This document shows positions 12,395 through 23,500 of a DNA stretch of 64,000 bases, piece by piece. Numbering within the stretch: the stretch's first letter is position 1; the number at the start of each line of letters is the position of its first letter. Below the pieces are notes generated by a model. It was not told the DNA's origin. It searched no databases and saw only the letters and a program-made list of their open reading frames with translations. The DNA comes from Isoetes taiwanensis (Eukaryota; Streptophyta; Lycopodiopsida; Isoetales; Isoetaceae): the NCBI GenBank assembly GCA_021234155.1, contig JAJEKV010000017.1, positions 3,206,024 to 3,270,023 of the forward strand, given 5' to 3'. Position numbers and translations under genes: made by a program.

Positions 12395-12584
12395 TTAGAA
12401 AAACAGTGGCAGAAGAACTATAGAAGAAGCAAAAGTGGATATAGAAACATTTGGAAGACACAAGGAAGAAGAAAAACATGAGATTGAACGATAACCTTGA
12501 GTATTGAAGAAGAAATAAGCAGCATAATGGTCATTCTTGAGTCAAATGTACCAAGTGGAAGCCATTAGCTGAGAAGAATCACAG

Positions 12585-13320
12585 AAATCGAACCATGCAA
12601 TGAAGAAGGAACTACAATCATTTATGAAAACATGCACTTTTGAACTTGTGAAAAGAACAATTAAATAACATTGTAAATATTAAATGGATTTACAAGTTAA
12701 AAGCTAGGAATAAAATAATAAGTCTCATATCTATAAAGCTAGACTGGTTGCCAGGTGTTACTCTTTAAAAAAAGGTCTAGAATACGTCGAGACATTTTCT
12801 CCGATAGTACTTTCAAGCATTAGAATTGCTTTGGCAATGCAAATGCTTATAATTTTGAAGTTCATCAGGATGCCAGCACTCCTATCGTGAATGCAAACTA
12901 GAGGAAGAAATATTTATAAAGAGTAGATAGTATTTTTACGTCATGTCACATTGGAAAGTCTATTGTGGGGACTTGAACCCCTACCATCCTACCACAAAAC
13001 CCGTGCCCTTACGAACAAGCCACAAAAACAAAATGAGAAAGGAAATGACATGGTATAGAAGTTAGGAATCTAGAATGAACAATGTTGCATAATGCATGGA
13101 CAATTGTTTCTAAGAGGAAGTGCTTTGAAAATTATTTGTGAGAGCTTATACATTAGAAAAGGTGAAGATGAGTTTTGTATTCTATCTATCTATTATTGCA
13201 TCGTATTTAGATGATTGTATTTTAGTGGTAAATAGAAACCAAAAATTTGGATGGCCATAAACGAGGCAAAAAAAGTTTAAGATGACACATTTAGGATGCT
13301 TAAAGATTTATGAGGTGAAG
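12585..13320 (+). pseudogene. Ty1/copia reverse transcriptase fragment
   Basis: Translated segments follow the order of the copia RT domain. AMKKELQSFMKTCTFELV corresponds to the start of the domain, then IKWIYKLK, YKARLVARCYSLKKGLEYVE, TFSPIVLSSIRIALAM, and near 12890 a block NAN.EEEIFIK (the FLNG.LEEEIYM region). After about 250 bp comes SYLDDCILVV at about 13195-13230, the active-site YVDD block with V replaced by L, then KMTHLG, the KMKDLG block. Stop codons and frameshifts separate these pieces. A tRNA-like insert lies between the two halves. No gag, integrase or LTR of this element is visible. Confidence 0.85.
12960..13025 (-). repeat. Candidate tRNA-derived SINE fragment inside the copia RT
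   Basis: On the minus strand, GTGGCTTGTTCGTAAGGGC (about 13005-13023) resembles a Pol III A box in a tRNA D-arm context. GGGGTTCAAGTCCCC (about 12967-12981) is a well-formed T-arm stem-loop with a B box. Their spacing of about 35 bp fits a tRNA-like promoter. No full cloverleaf or acceptor stem is evident, and the 3' limit is unknown. Confidence 0.42.
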
Positions 13321-13625
13321 TACCAAAATGGAGGAAATGGTGACGATGGCTAATAGTGTGGAGAATTATAGCAACAAGAAATGATCAATGCGTGGGATAT
13401 TAAGCCTCCACGAGATCTGTTTGCTCATCACGAGAAGGGCGCTGCAGGGGTAGTCATTCTTGTTGATCCGATTTTAAAGGGGGCACTTGAAGACAGCCAC
13501 CAACCATGAGTTAAAATAAGTATTTTGGCATCTGTATAGTACAGTGTCATAGTAATGGTGTCACGCACAGCTCAGCATAAGCTTCCTATAGTAGCCCAGA
13601 GGGATTCGCCCAGGGAATCAATACT

Positions 13626-15145
13626 TGCAGAAGTCCCTACTTTCATTATCGGTGCACTCACCGTTATACAAGCGATTCTTCCCCCACACTGACTCCATGG
13701 CGTCTGAGGGCCTCCACATATCTTTGCACCGTAGTCCAGTGGGAAGAGTAGGGTGTCATTCTGTCTCCCTCGGGGCCTACTAGCGGGCGTAACATACATG
13801 TCAGGTAGCACATACATCCATCATATGACCATAGCGAAGGATGGTGCACTCCACATATCATAGGCGAAGATCAGCACATCACATAAGGAATCCTACCGAG
13901 GCTCAGGACTTGGGGATGGTGACAAACTTGGGGTCTCGAGGCTCTTTAAATGAAATTCCTTGGCAATGGATTTGGCTGGCATAAGAACATGGCCTAGGGT
14001 TGTCACTCCATCGCCCTCTACTGTACCACGCTGCGGGAGTAGGCTGAAGAAAGTGTTGGGACTGGCTGTAGCCATGGGATGCATAGCCAGAAATTTATCT
14101 GGGTTTGCATCCTCCCGGTTCGATGGGCCGAGGTAGGAGTCGCTCCCTCGAGAGATCTCATGCTGATTCAAGGTGACTAGAGGGCCTTGCTGATGATGGA
14201 AACTTGAACTCAATGGAAGAGTCATATTCACCACCTCACAGTGTCGAGGCCCATGCCTAGCCCACTAGGTGGCAAGCGTGAACCTAGTCACAGTGACCCC
14301 CGGCAGTCTTTACACAGGAGGGGTGGTTCAAGAATCGAACATGAACCTCTATAAGCTGATCTGGTCCTTCCACCCACAATGACTTAAAGGTGTGGCTCAA
14401 GCATTACCTGAGGCCATGACCCCTACTTTGTATTGCTTTAGAAGGGAGGCTACTCTAGGAGCATCAACTACAAGGCTTTAGGTCTACCCCTTCCCAATAC
14501 AAGGAGTTCCACGGAGATCTGACATCAACTTCATCACCCAGAAATACTAAGAACTAGATCTAATCCACCGAGTTAGGTTCTTTGGTTAGTGTCCGAATCT
14601 AAGATCTAGATAGCTACTATGGGCAATTTAATGAGTCTAAACCCTCTGATTCTATGACTAGAGAGCGGTTTAAGCATGGTGACCAAATCTGATCTTGAGT
14701 GGCTCCTCGACTGGTTCAACCATCCTGTTGAAATTTGGCTGATCAGAGGCATTAGATTACAATTCGCTTGGCTGGCGTCACGGGGCCCGGTTTGTAATCT
14801 GGGGCAGCCAAAGTGACTCTAAAAACCTAAGGAGAAAACTATGAAAGCAGGGTTTCCTACCCTAAATAGATATGGGGTTTAGGCTGGGGTTTCCAATTAC
14901 ACAATTGGCATGTGGATGATGGAAAGGCCTGCCTTTAATGGCTAGGTGGCAAATATGCCAACATGAAAGGTGTGTGCCCTCATTAATGTGCATGTGCACA
15001 TTAATAATATATGAACACTCTGTGGTGCCTGGGCTACTTACTGGCTATCAGATTGGTACCACGTCGGTCCGAGATTAGGCGTGTATGCATGTGTGAAGTG
15101 CGAATTATCTCGTCTGGGATAGTATCTTGTCTTTGAGCGATCACA
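13626..15145 (-). repeat. 3' LTR of gypsy element 1
   Basis: It aligns collinearly with 24871-26370. Shared blocks include GGTGCACTC, the CATACATG stretch, ACTACAAGGCTTTAGGTCTA, GATATGGGGTTT and CTTGTCTTTGA near the element-side end. On the minus strand it begins TGTGATCGC. The outer end is set at TGCAGAAGTCCCTAC, by comparison with the third copy, which ends AGTAGGGGATGTCA at 49803. Small insertions and deletions relative to the partner LTR are very frequent. Confidence 0.82.
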
Positions 15146-16238
15146 TTCTCCTGTGAAATGATCTTTGTCCATGACATGGTAAGATCTCCACCTTAGGATC
15201 TTCTAACCTGCAGCCTGCAATCCAGCGTGATGCCTCACGGTATAATCTTTATACATTTTATCAGATTCTCTAAAGTGGCAATTACTTTTAGAACATTATT
15301 CGTCATTGTCTTATGGAATGCTTATCAATTCTTAACACCATTTAACAAATTTATTCACTATCTTAAGTTAGACAAAATTTCAACATTTCTTATCTATAAT
15401 TATTGTCCGAGGGTACTCTTCATTCATACCTTTTGTTCAACAAAACTGTGTTGCAGGTCTTATGCTTCGACCTCCTTGCCTAGGGACTCCTACTTGGCCT
15501 GCGGTGGAGCACTACGTTAGTACCGTTTTAATTATTTAATAGAATTTTGATTTATATGGTGACCACCCCACCTATCTACATGAATGCATGGCTAATCTCC
15601 GTGAGGAAGGATGAATCTTCCATAATGGCCGTGGAGGCAGTAGCCCTATATGCCTATATGCCACTCATGCCTACACCTCCTAAGTTGCCAGTGGAGGTCT
15701 CCTTCTCGTGGAAGCGTGAAGGATGGATTCACTCCTATCAAAGCATATATGGGGCTAAAGGTGCTTTCCTATCAATGCATTCCTTAATGACCTGCTATAA
15801 ATTCGTCTCCTTAAAATTAGGACAGTAGACTCTAATCTACCTTCCACTGTGAGAGGCGTTATGCCTACATTAGGCATTTACACCCGCCCTAGAGATCACG
15901 TGGTGGATCTCATCGCCAAATTATTTCATGTGACTCATACCAAGCATAAATTTGGCATGGTGATTAATCTGGCTATACAAGAATTAACCTACACAAATCG
16001 ACATGCACGAGGCGATTTCTTGGGAGATGTGCCAGAGCCATTGCTCCATAAATTGTGGAGTGCTTTGCTTTACTAAATCTTTCTTAAAGAGTACCCCGCG
16101 TGAAGATCCTTCCAGCGGTAAGTGTTTCCTTGACCAAATCTTGGAGAGATTGATCTCATGTTTTCTTGACTTTATCAGAATCGAGATTACGGAACTATTT
16201 CAGTGTTCCTCGATCATTTTCCAACAAGGTTGCGTGAA
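15146..16238. other. 3' internal region of gypsy element 1, with antisense open frames
   Basis: On the minus strand this lies between the integrase C terminus and the 3' LTR. The minus strand just inside the LTR reads AGGAGAA, a weak polypurine tract. No chromodomain is recognisable. The plus strand carries frames at 15547-15828 (93 codons) and 15849-16076 (75 codons), antisense to pol. Their products have no family I recognise. They may be part of an extra ORF or of a nested insertion. Confidence 0.45.
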
Positions 16239-16511
16239 TCAAGACTTCGTCTGGATTCGGAGTGCATATCCTTGTAAACTCCGTGGAGACATGAATCTTT
16301 TGGGTGTGGCAGGTCCTTTGTAAACTGATTGCGGTTCTCGACTAATGCAGAGTCCATTTACCTTGGAGCCAAGCTGCCTGTTGCAGATCTGAGAGCTTGG
16401 CACCTTCACCTTAATCTTGAGCCAAACATCATCTCCCTTTGAACTCTCTTCTTGTTGATGGCATGTGATGCTCTTTTTAACTGACTTCTTCTTTGCTAGC
16501 GGGCAACCCAC
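16239..16511 (-). pseudogene. Gypsy integrase C-terminal region
   Basis: The minus frame contains DDVWLKIK (the GD.VWL.. phrase after the integrase core), RQLGSKVNG (the .KLGPK..GPF phrase), QSVYKGPATPKRFM and SPRSLQGY. This follows the usual gypsy integrase C-terminal order: a GD.V.L strand, a LGPK.GPF strand, then a YRL.LP...HPVFHVS-like end. Single substitutions and small deletions blur the last blocks. Intact integrases of this kind insert the cDNA into the host chromosome; this one cannot be expressed as a single frame. Confidence 0.78.
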
Positions 16512-16739
16512 GAACTTCCTCTACAAGGCTGCGCATATCATTGTCTGTACCCGAAACTTCCCTTTGACGCGAGGTTGTGCCAGAGTGTAAAGGTTGGCTT
16601 GCTTGATAGCCGTAATTGATCATAAGCAGCTGACATTTGGGATGATTCTGCTTGGTGCTGTGTATACAAACTCAAGTGAATAAATTCTTCCCACATATAC
16701 TTTGCTATTTCGGACATAGATTTGTGTCCTCTAAAATTG

Positions 16740-17065
16740 TTGGTCCGTCGTGTATCAAATGCGAGGATGATATGCTGAGTGCTCATGGATAGCTTAAGTC
16801 TGGATGTCGTCGCAAAGAGGTCTTGCCAAAGGCACTCATGAATTTAGGATCACATGGGAGATGATCTCCTTGGCATGCCATGAAGCTGAAGATCTGCTGA
16901 AGAGCTTTCTTTGGCTAATCCATGGCTGTCGTAGGATGCACCCAAAGGCACAAAATGTGCCATCTTGACAACTTGACCTACCATTAAAGGGCTATCCTTG
17001 CCTCGGCATTCTTGAAGTCACGTGATGAAATCCTGTCTTTGATTACCTCCCACTTGGCGTTTGGC
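16740..17065 (-). pseudogene. Gypsy integrase catalytic core (rve) remnant
   Basis: Minus-strand pieces in different frames give PNAKWEVI (before the first Asp), KLSRWHILCLW or KLSKMAHF (the VDRLSK.AHF phrase), HGMPRRS, then PKFMSAFGKTS and the STQHHP.IDTRRTNN region, which mirrors ..STA.HPQTDGQTE. The order fits the D,D-35-E core. Nearby, IAKYMWEEFIHLSLYTQHQAE (16560-16700) continues toward the C terminus. Frames change several times, so the gene is dead. Confidence 0.78.
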
Positions 17066-17075
17066 CCAGCTAGCT

Positions 17076-17342
17076 CTAATGCCCACAGGTGTTGCTCACG
17101 CGCCGTCTGTTGGCATAAGTGACATTCATGATGTAGCTTGAGCTATTTGCTTCTTCATTCGGCCAATAATGACTCTTTGCTGCTTTTTGAAATATCATTT
17201 TCCATGAATCCATGGCAGCTATTGGGTGTTTATGCGTGTCGTGGAGAGATCCAACTTCCTTACACTGATGATTGGTCCTTGCAGCTTGTTCCTGGTATAA
17301 CAGGTTTTCCCTTCTTATAATGCTTGAAGGCCTCCGGCTCAT
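17076..17342 (-). pseudogene. Gypsy integrase zinc-binding (H2C2) domain remnant
   Basis: The minus frame reads HDTHKHPIAAMDSW, then AKSHYWPNEE and YIMNVTYANRR. It follows the integrase H2C2 template H...GH.G...T......YWP.M......Y...C..C....K. The histidine part and YWP are kept, but both cysteines of the final pair have been replaced. It lies directly before the catalytic core, as expected. Confidence 0.75.
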
Positions 17343-17564
17343 CTGTTCCTAGCCTCTTAGAAAGGCTTGCCCGCTCCCGCTGAAATCACGTCAGATTGGC
17401 AAAGGACTCTTCAATCTTACCAAAGTGTGGAGAGGTATGAAATTGCATTTGTGCACTCTAGTTATCGAGGATGCCTTGAAAGTGCATCTGCTACCACATT
17501 GAACTTCAGAAGCATGAATATATCAAAGTCATATTCTTGAGAATTCCATCCATCTCCGGCTGCC

Positions 17565-17897
17565 TCAGTTGGGGGTGTGGTTCGTCGAATACATATTGAA
17601 TACGGTGGTGCGGTATCCGTGGAACTTCTTTAAGAGATAATGCCTCCATATTCTTAATGCCACGACAACCGCAAGCAATTCACGATGCGTCGTTGGGTAA
17701 GCGGCGATCTCGTGTCGTTCATCTTCCTGAATCATAGCTACCACAGCTCTTCTTGCATAACCCACTTTGCTTTTGTGCTTCTCACCCCATGTCTGTTGCT
17801 GGCTTATCTTTCTCGGGTCCCGTGAGGGGTTAAAGGCCCGGGGCTGTTGTTTAAAACTTCCTTCAACAGATTCAAATCCCTTTGGAAACCATGCCAA
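17565..17897 (-). pseudogene. Gypsy RNase H fragment
   Basis: The minus frame ends in IAAYPTTHRELLAVVVALRI followed by WRHYLLKKFHGYRT. This is the YPTHE.ELLAVV.ALK.WRHYL.G..F...TDH block of the gypsy RNase H domain, with the TDH motif lost. The first part of the domain (TDAS...GAVL) is scrambled in the neighbouring frame. RNase H normally removes the RNA strand during reverse transcription. Confidence 0.85.
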
Positions 17898-18032
17898 TGC
17901 TCTCTTAATCTTTCACCTTCCTACGCCCTCGTTAGGTCGCAATTGGCAGGGGCTGCTATCGCCAACAAAAGGGATTCTTCCCGCGGGGAGCTTCCGCAGC
18001 TAGCGAGTACCACTGCTTCAAAAGTAAGAAAC

Positions 18033-18620
18033 TTAGAGCCTGCGTGCATTCTTGTGCCGACCTTGAATCCTTTGCTTCAATCTTGCGGGGTCCGTCGAGA
18101 TGCCTTCTACCGAGATCCACGCTGACCAAGGGGTAATTTCCACCTTCTGCGATTGCCAGTGGCGCCCGACAACAGAGTACAGCAGTGCCTCTTCAGCTTC
18201 TCTAGCACCCTTCTCAAGTGTTGCGTGCTCTTCAAGGGATGCTATACGCAAAGTATCATCAAAGAAAACAATCACAAGGTGTCGGGAACTCACGAAGATA
18301 TAAGTTCATGAGCCTCATGAGCGTTGGGGAACATTTGATAAGCCCGAGCATCCACTTTGTGAACTCCGCAATGCCACATCTGCAAATCACGAAGGCGGTC
18401 TTGTGGATATCCTCCTCCTTTATCCGTGTCATTGATAGCGACATGCAGTGATTTTGGAGAAGATCTTTGCTCATAGGCTGATCCATCAAGTCATGTCGAT
18501 GCTTGGGAGAAGCATACTTGTTCTTAATGGTGTGTGCTTGAAATTCAAGCTGTCTATAATTTTATGCACATTCTCAAAGATCCATCCTTCTTCTTGACAA
18601 AAGAATGGGGCGCTCCAAAT
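18033..18620 (-). pseudogene. Gypsy reverse transcriptase fragment
   Basis: Reading leftward from 18620 the minus strand gives HSFVKKKDGSLRMCI (the FVKKKDGS.RMCIDYR.LN block), [16 protein letters not shown] (the IR.EDI.KTAF block), LMRLMN (PATFMRLMN), then VIVFFDDTL (the catalytic F.DD motif, about 18260) and GISTDPARLK (EGI..DP.K). The order is that of the Ty3/gypsy RT palm and thumb. Between IHKTAF and LMRLMN the sequence has drifted heavily. Several frames are used. Confidence 0.87.
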
Positions 18621-19034
18621 GGCGGACCACTAGGTCCTAATGAAACCTAGGTGGCGGCTCTAGCGCTAGCTCAGACAACTCTGCGTTTGTCTGTCCTATA
18701 GGGCACTTAGCATTGGCTTTTGTTCCCGATTCAGTGCTGTCGCTTTTCGAGCTCCCCTATAAGGAGGAGCTGCCAGTCTCATCTAGAAAGAGATCGTGGA
18801 ACTCGTGCGATCAACTTAAGCTATTGCCTGACAGCAGGCATCTTGTCTTCTTTGCTTCCTTCCAATTCCGACTCACTAATCTCAAAGCGAAGATGCTTAT
18901 GCTGCTTGCTCCTCTTGGTATTCGCTGAGCAATGGAGTTTAGAATACAACTTGCTGGTGAACAACTTCTTTGTTATTTATTAGTCTTGCCGTGAGTTGTT
19001 GGGAAGGTCACCTTCCGCTTTCCACAATCAATAA

Positions 19035-19380
19035 TGGCCCCTGCTGGTCAAGTACTCATGCCTATTATCAAGTCATATTTGCCGTGCTTGCATTACCTCA
19101 GCCCCATCACGGATCTTAATCCCGACGGTGATGCCAAAGTTGAGTTCTTTTGCACGCATGCGCCCTTGCTCCACTTGCTAAGACAGCGGGCCTTGAAGCA
19201 CCATGACTTTAATGGTTTCAACAACATTTGAACCATTCTGGGAGGTAAAGTTATGGCTACTTCCCGGAATCTATCGGGGACTATATAAAATGACTTGGCC
19301 TTGGCACCTTTAATGAAATTACTTTTATCTGGCTCTCTTGCTTGCTCTGTATCTATTCGCGGCAAGATATGACTACTCAC
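19035..19380 (-). pseudogene. Gypsy protease region
   Basis: The minus strand contains SKWSKGACVQ and, in a second frame, NFGITVGIKIRDGAEVMQAR followed by LDN.HEYL and AGAIIDCGKR. In intact relatives this is the retropepsin C-terminal half, ending in a YD.I.GM.WL......I.C......F phrase. The DTG active-site triad itself is not legible. It lies between the zinc knuckle (19.46-19.51 kb) and RT, as expected. Confidence 0.62.
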
Positions 19381-19454
19381 TGAATCTTGTCGGGCCTCCT
19401 AAGCCCGTCGTCGTCGATCCAAAGTGTCCCAATCTCCCAACTCTTGTGCCTCAT

Positions 19455-19512
19455 GACATATGGGCGGAGTTCATTCTATAGCCTGGCTGGAAACACACGA
19501 AGCAAAGTGCTT
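19455..19512 (-). pseudogene. Degenerate gag zinc knuckle
   Basis: The minus frame gives ALCFVCFQPGYRMNSAHM. The CCHC template is C-x2-C-x4-H-x4-C. Here the two first cysteines remain while the histidine is Y and the last cysteine is A. The element at 45.4 kb keeps the intact version CFRCFPPGHRMQDC, which supports the reading. Confidence 0.7.
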
Positions 19513-19859
19513 TCTATGCACTCTGTCCTCTTCTCCTTGGGCATGGCTTTCTGAAAGGATCGCCTTGCTTTAGATGGTTGACCCTTCTGTTTGTCTTTGA
19601 AGGACACTGCTTCTTCTCCTTCCCTTGATTGCCACTATATGGGGCTCTAGCTGGTCTGAAATTTGGGCGTCTCGGGCTAAAACTGCTGCTCGCACCTTTA
19701 TCTTAGTATCTTTGACACTCTGTTAGAGGTCTGTCCCTTGCAAGCTTATTGCCTTGGACTCATAAACCGGAGAATCTTGTTAAGGGTTTGTGCCTTACAA
19801 GCAGAAGGATCTCCTCATTCGGACGCTGATGCTTAACTTTCCCTTTGCATGCTTCTCAC

Positions 19860-20057
19860 CTAGCTTTGGCTCTGTGCCAATATAAATTCCTCGTATTGTT
19901 GCATGCACGACTTGTTGCCTTCTTTGCAGCACATTAAATTTCTTTGCATCATCTTTGGACTTGTGCTCTCTTGGAATGGCGGCAGAAGGCTTTGCTTAAA
20001 CTGTGAACACGCAAGCATCCTGGCAGCCGCGAGCCTTGGCATAAGCCCTTCCACCAA
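19860..20057 (-). pseudogene. Gypsy gag (capsid) fragment
   Basis: The minus frame contains FQESTSPKMMQRNLMCCKEG followed by NKSCMQQYEEFILAQSQ. This matches the retrotransposon gag domain phrase F...F.P...R......F..LKQGN.SV.EYE.EF..LA. It lies 350 bp before the zinc knuckle on the coding strand, as in intact elements. Confidence 0.72.
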
Positions 20058-20059
20058 AT

Positions 20060-23000
20060 CGTCTTGCTCGCCGGGTTATTTGTTGCCACCTGCCTTTATC
20101 CTTATCCTTCATACTATAGGCATTGCGTGTTATTGGCTCATCTCGTCAAGCCAAGCCTGCGCCTCCATGCGACGCTTGTTTTAAGCTGAGAATTGCTCGA
20201 GCTTCACGGCCTTCAAACATTTCCCAATCACGAGTCTGCTTCTTACGGTAGTCAGTTCTTGTGTCCCTTTAGCCGTCCCTCAGGGTTGTTCCTCGCCTTT
20301 TGATACCTTTCCCGGACTGATTACGCTCTTCTTCTTCCTCGAATGCGGTCACGAATCACGAGCTTAATTGGTCCAGAGGCTGGGGACCTTCCTCTTATCA
20401 CTTCTTGTCTCTTCTGTTCTCAGAGCTGATGCTTCTGCGGCGGTTGAGCGTTACCACCCGAACACCCGCTCACCTTTATGGAAGCTAGCAAGGCCTTCTC
20501 TGTTGAGGAGTCCGTCCTCATTTGCGATATGTTCTTCTTAGGGTCATTTGTCCAAATTCTTCCAAGCGGGTTCCTTGCGGTCGTGGCTTTGGTGGCTCAC
20601 ATTCCTGTAAGTTCCCTTGATTGTAGTTCTCCTGGCAGCTTAGGCCTCTGGCTGCATACACAAGTGGTTCATATCTACGCAGTTAGTTTTCCTTGCTTTT
20701 CTTGCATTATTTATGTTTGTTGGCATGGTTGAGGGACACAAAATATATCAACAAAACATTTATAGTGCAAAGAGAATGTTATATTTATATTTTATATTAC
20801 CCAATACAAGAACTTGTAACTCACGCTAATCATTTTAACATTTGATCTTGGGTAGATGGATTATCCTCGAGAACTTTTTCACTTGAGACTTTGCATTCCC
20901 CTTTGAATGGCCCAAGTTCCTAGAGACATTGGCTGAGATCCACCACATGTGCTCTTGCTAAATCTTCTATTCTGCGTTGGGAGGTGTAAGCTCTTTACAT
21001 CCTTGTGATCTTACTGCCGCTGTAAAGGAACGTGCAGAGTCGAAGGCGTCGAGTGCCATCTTTCACGAGTTGCATACTTTCGGTGTTAAGGGGTAGCCGT
21101 GCATGCATGAGATCTGAGTGCAATCAGCGATACTCCTTCCTGGCCTGCGGGGTGAATTTGCGGTGGATAACGCTATTCTTCCATCCGCCGGTAATGGCGG
21201 AGTAATGGCGTAGTGACGCAACCGTTGCGAGAGCGGATCGGCCCTTTCGGTATCCAGCTGCGTATGCCTTCGAAATCATCAACCTCCGCAAGTGGTGAGC
21301 TCCTGTAGTCTCGGTATTCGCGCTGAAGCCCTCGGTGTCGGTCGCTGTCCTATCAGGGGAGGTCTTTCGCGGGCCGGAGCTTCGCCGTTAGGATGTTTGA
21401 GGGTGCTTGCCGTGAGGATCCCATCGTTCTGGAGCAAAGGAACTCTTCACTCCGTCGGTGGCTTGTTCGGCCTTATGCGCCTCCATGATGCTTTGATGTT
21501 CTTTGTAGGCAGATGTCGGAGGTAAGCTCTCCCGTGCTTAATTCGGCTTCCCTTGCCCGGAAGTCGGATATCTCGAATGAAGTCGTCAAGTCCGTTAACC
21601 GGGTTGGTCGCGGCAACTCTTCAGGTCGGTTACTCCGCTTTCCACACTCAGGGAGGTTTGAATGTAAACCCAGGGCGAAACTCCTCGCACCTTGATTATA
21701 ATGGGAGCTAGGCTTGATGCCTAGCTTGGGGGTGGTGGCGACTCTGATCTGCCGGCTTCTTCGAAGTCTTGCCCTCGCTCACCTTGTGGCGCTCCTCACG
21801 CTGGGTCAGGCTCAGCATAGATCTTCCTCCTCAGTTCTGTTCATCCAGTCTTCTTCCTTCCTTCTGCTCTGTTCATCTTGTGTGAGGGGTAGTTGTTATA
21901 TTTGCTTTCACGGCTAATGGATCCGTCCATGGGGGGAATAGAGTTTCCCGATGTTCTCGGCAAGTGGGTGAGAAGATTGCGAGGGCAGTGTTGAAGAGAA
22001 GTACTTGTAGTCTGTTGTGATTAGGACCATTGGCTTTCAGATGCGGTCGCTGTTTGTGAAATTATTTGGCGATGTTAGGACATGCGTCTAATCTTTGCCT
22101 ACTTGAGGGCTGTCTAGGAACAAAATATCCTACACAAGGGAGTTGCATAAGCTGGTTCTACCCTAGCTTGGAACTTCGATCAAGACCTCTACTATAGGCG
22201 GATGGCGGTACCAAGGTTGCTTGGGCGTCTACGCCTCCTTCACGAATACGGAAGATTTGGTCGGCGTCGGCCCCTCGGCGGCATGGCCATTTGTACCATC
22301 TCTGGAAATCCCGAGGAAGTTGCCATTTGATTAGTGCAGGAAAGGGGTAACAAGCGGTTGCAAGAGCCTCGAGGGGAGTTGGGAAATCGGCTAGAAGAGG
22401 CGGAGGCTTGATTTGTAGGGTGCTATCTTGAAGTAGCGGGTCTATTTATAGAAAGAGCCTAATTTTGTTGAAAATTTCCTGGGATTGGGTAATTCTAGCA
22501 TCTGAGGTCAAATACGGAGTTTGAGGACTGCGCAGAGATGTTTAGACAAAATGGAATTACCTAAAAGATGCTATCGATGAGTTGAAGGTGACTTGGCAAG
22601 TCTGGTGAAGAATTAGTAAGAGTCTCCACGACTTAGCGCCTAAGCTTCAAAACTAACTTTTTTGTTTCGCGACGGTAGCGGCTGTATGAAGTTATCAATC
22701 ATTCGATTGAAGTCAATTTGGGTAAACTAATGGGCATGCCAGGGTGATGGGCTCATCAGTTTGGTAGTCGACCCCTTATTTGGTCAATTTAGATACATTT
22801 TCGGTCAAGTTTGGTGAGGTCTCACAGCTTGTACCGGCACCAATCCTAACTTTTTGTTTGGCGGCCAGTAGCGGTACGAACATCATGTCTCGGCTCCCCA
22901 AATGTCCTATTTCAGCGAAATAAAAGCTAAAAACTTATTGTTGCTCTAATTTACTCAGTTTATGTCAACAATTACACAAAATTGCTCTATATTACAGGGG

Positions 23001-23500
23001 TACAGTGGCAGCAAAGTTTCTGAGTTCTCCTTATGCGGTCATAAGACTCATGTCTTGTCGCGTGGGTGCCTAAACTGGCGTGGATGGTAGGCTGTTGAAT
23101 CTTCAAAATGTTGCACTATCTTTGCCCTCGGCCACCGCCTCCTTGCATTGCCCGGTAGGCCTAGGTAGTAATCTAAATTACATTTCACCGGCTGCGCCTT
23201 CCGCTTAACCCGGCGAAGGGAGCCGCGGGAATTAGGGGCGGAAGGCTGCGCTGGAAGTGTCTAATCTCTAACGCTCTTCTCTCCCTCCTTCCTGCTCCCA
23301 AACTTTCTTCTGGGTGTGACTTGGGAATATGAGCCGGTGGTGGGCCTTAAGGTTCTTTGCTTAAGATTTGGTAGCCCTCACTCGATGAACTTAACTCTGT
23401 TTTCTTCATAATGTTGTTGTTATGACCTCCATTTTCTTCGCTATAGGCCCGTGCTCTCTCATCTTCCTCTCGTAAATCTTATGCGGTGGCGTAGAGCTGG
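20060..23500 (-). other. Gypsy element 1, gag/leader region with probable nested DNA
   Basis: No clear domain is readable. The distance between the presumed gag start (24221) and the gag capsid block (20.0 kb) is about twice what a gypsy gag needs. An AT-rich stretch at 20740-20870 borders GC-rich sequence at 21050-22440 and contains a string TCTATTTATAGAAAGAGC (22440) typical of LTR promoters. These features suggest another inserted element or solo LTR, but I could not find matching ends. Confidence 0.35.
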
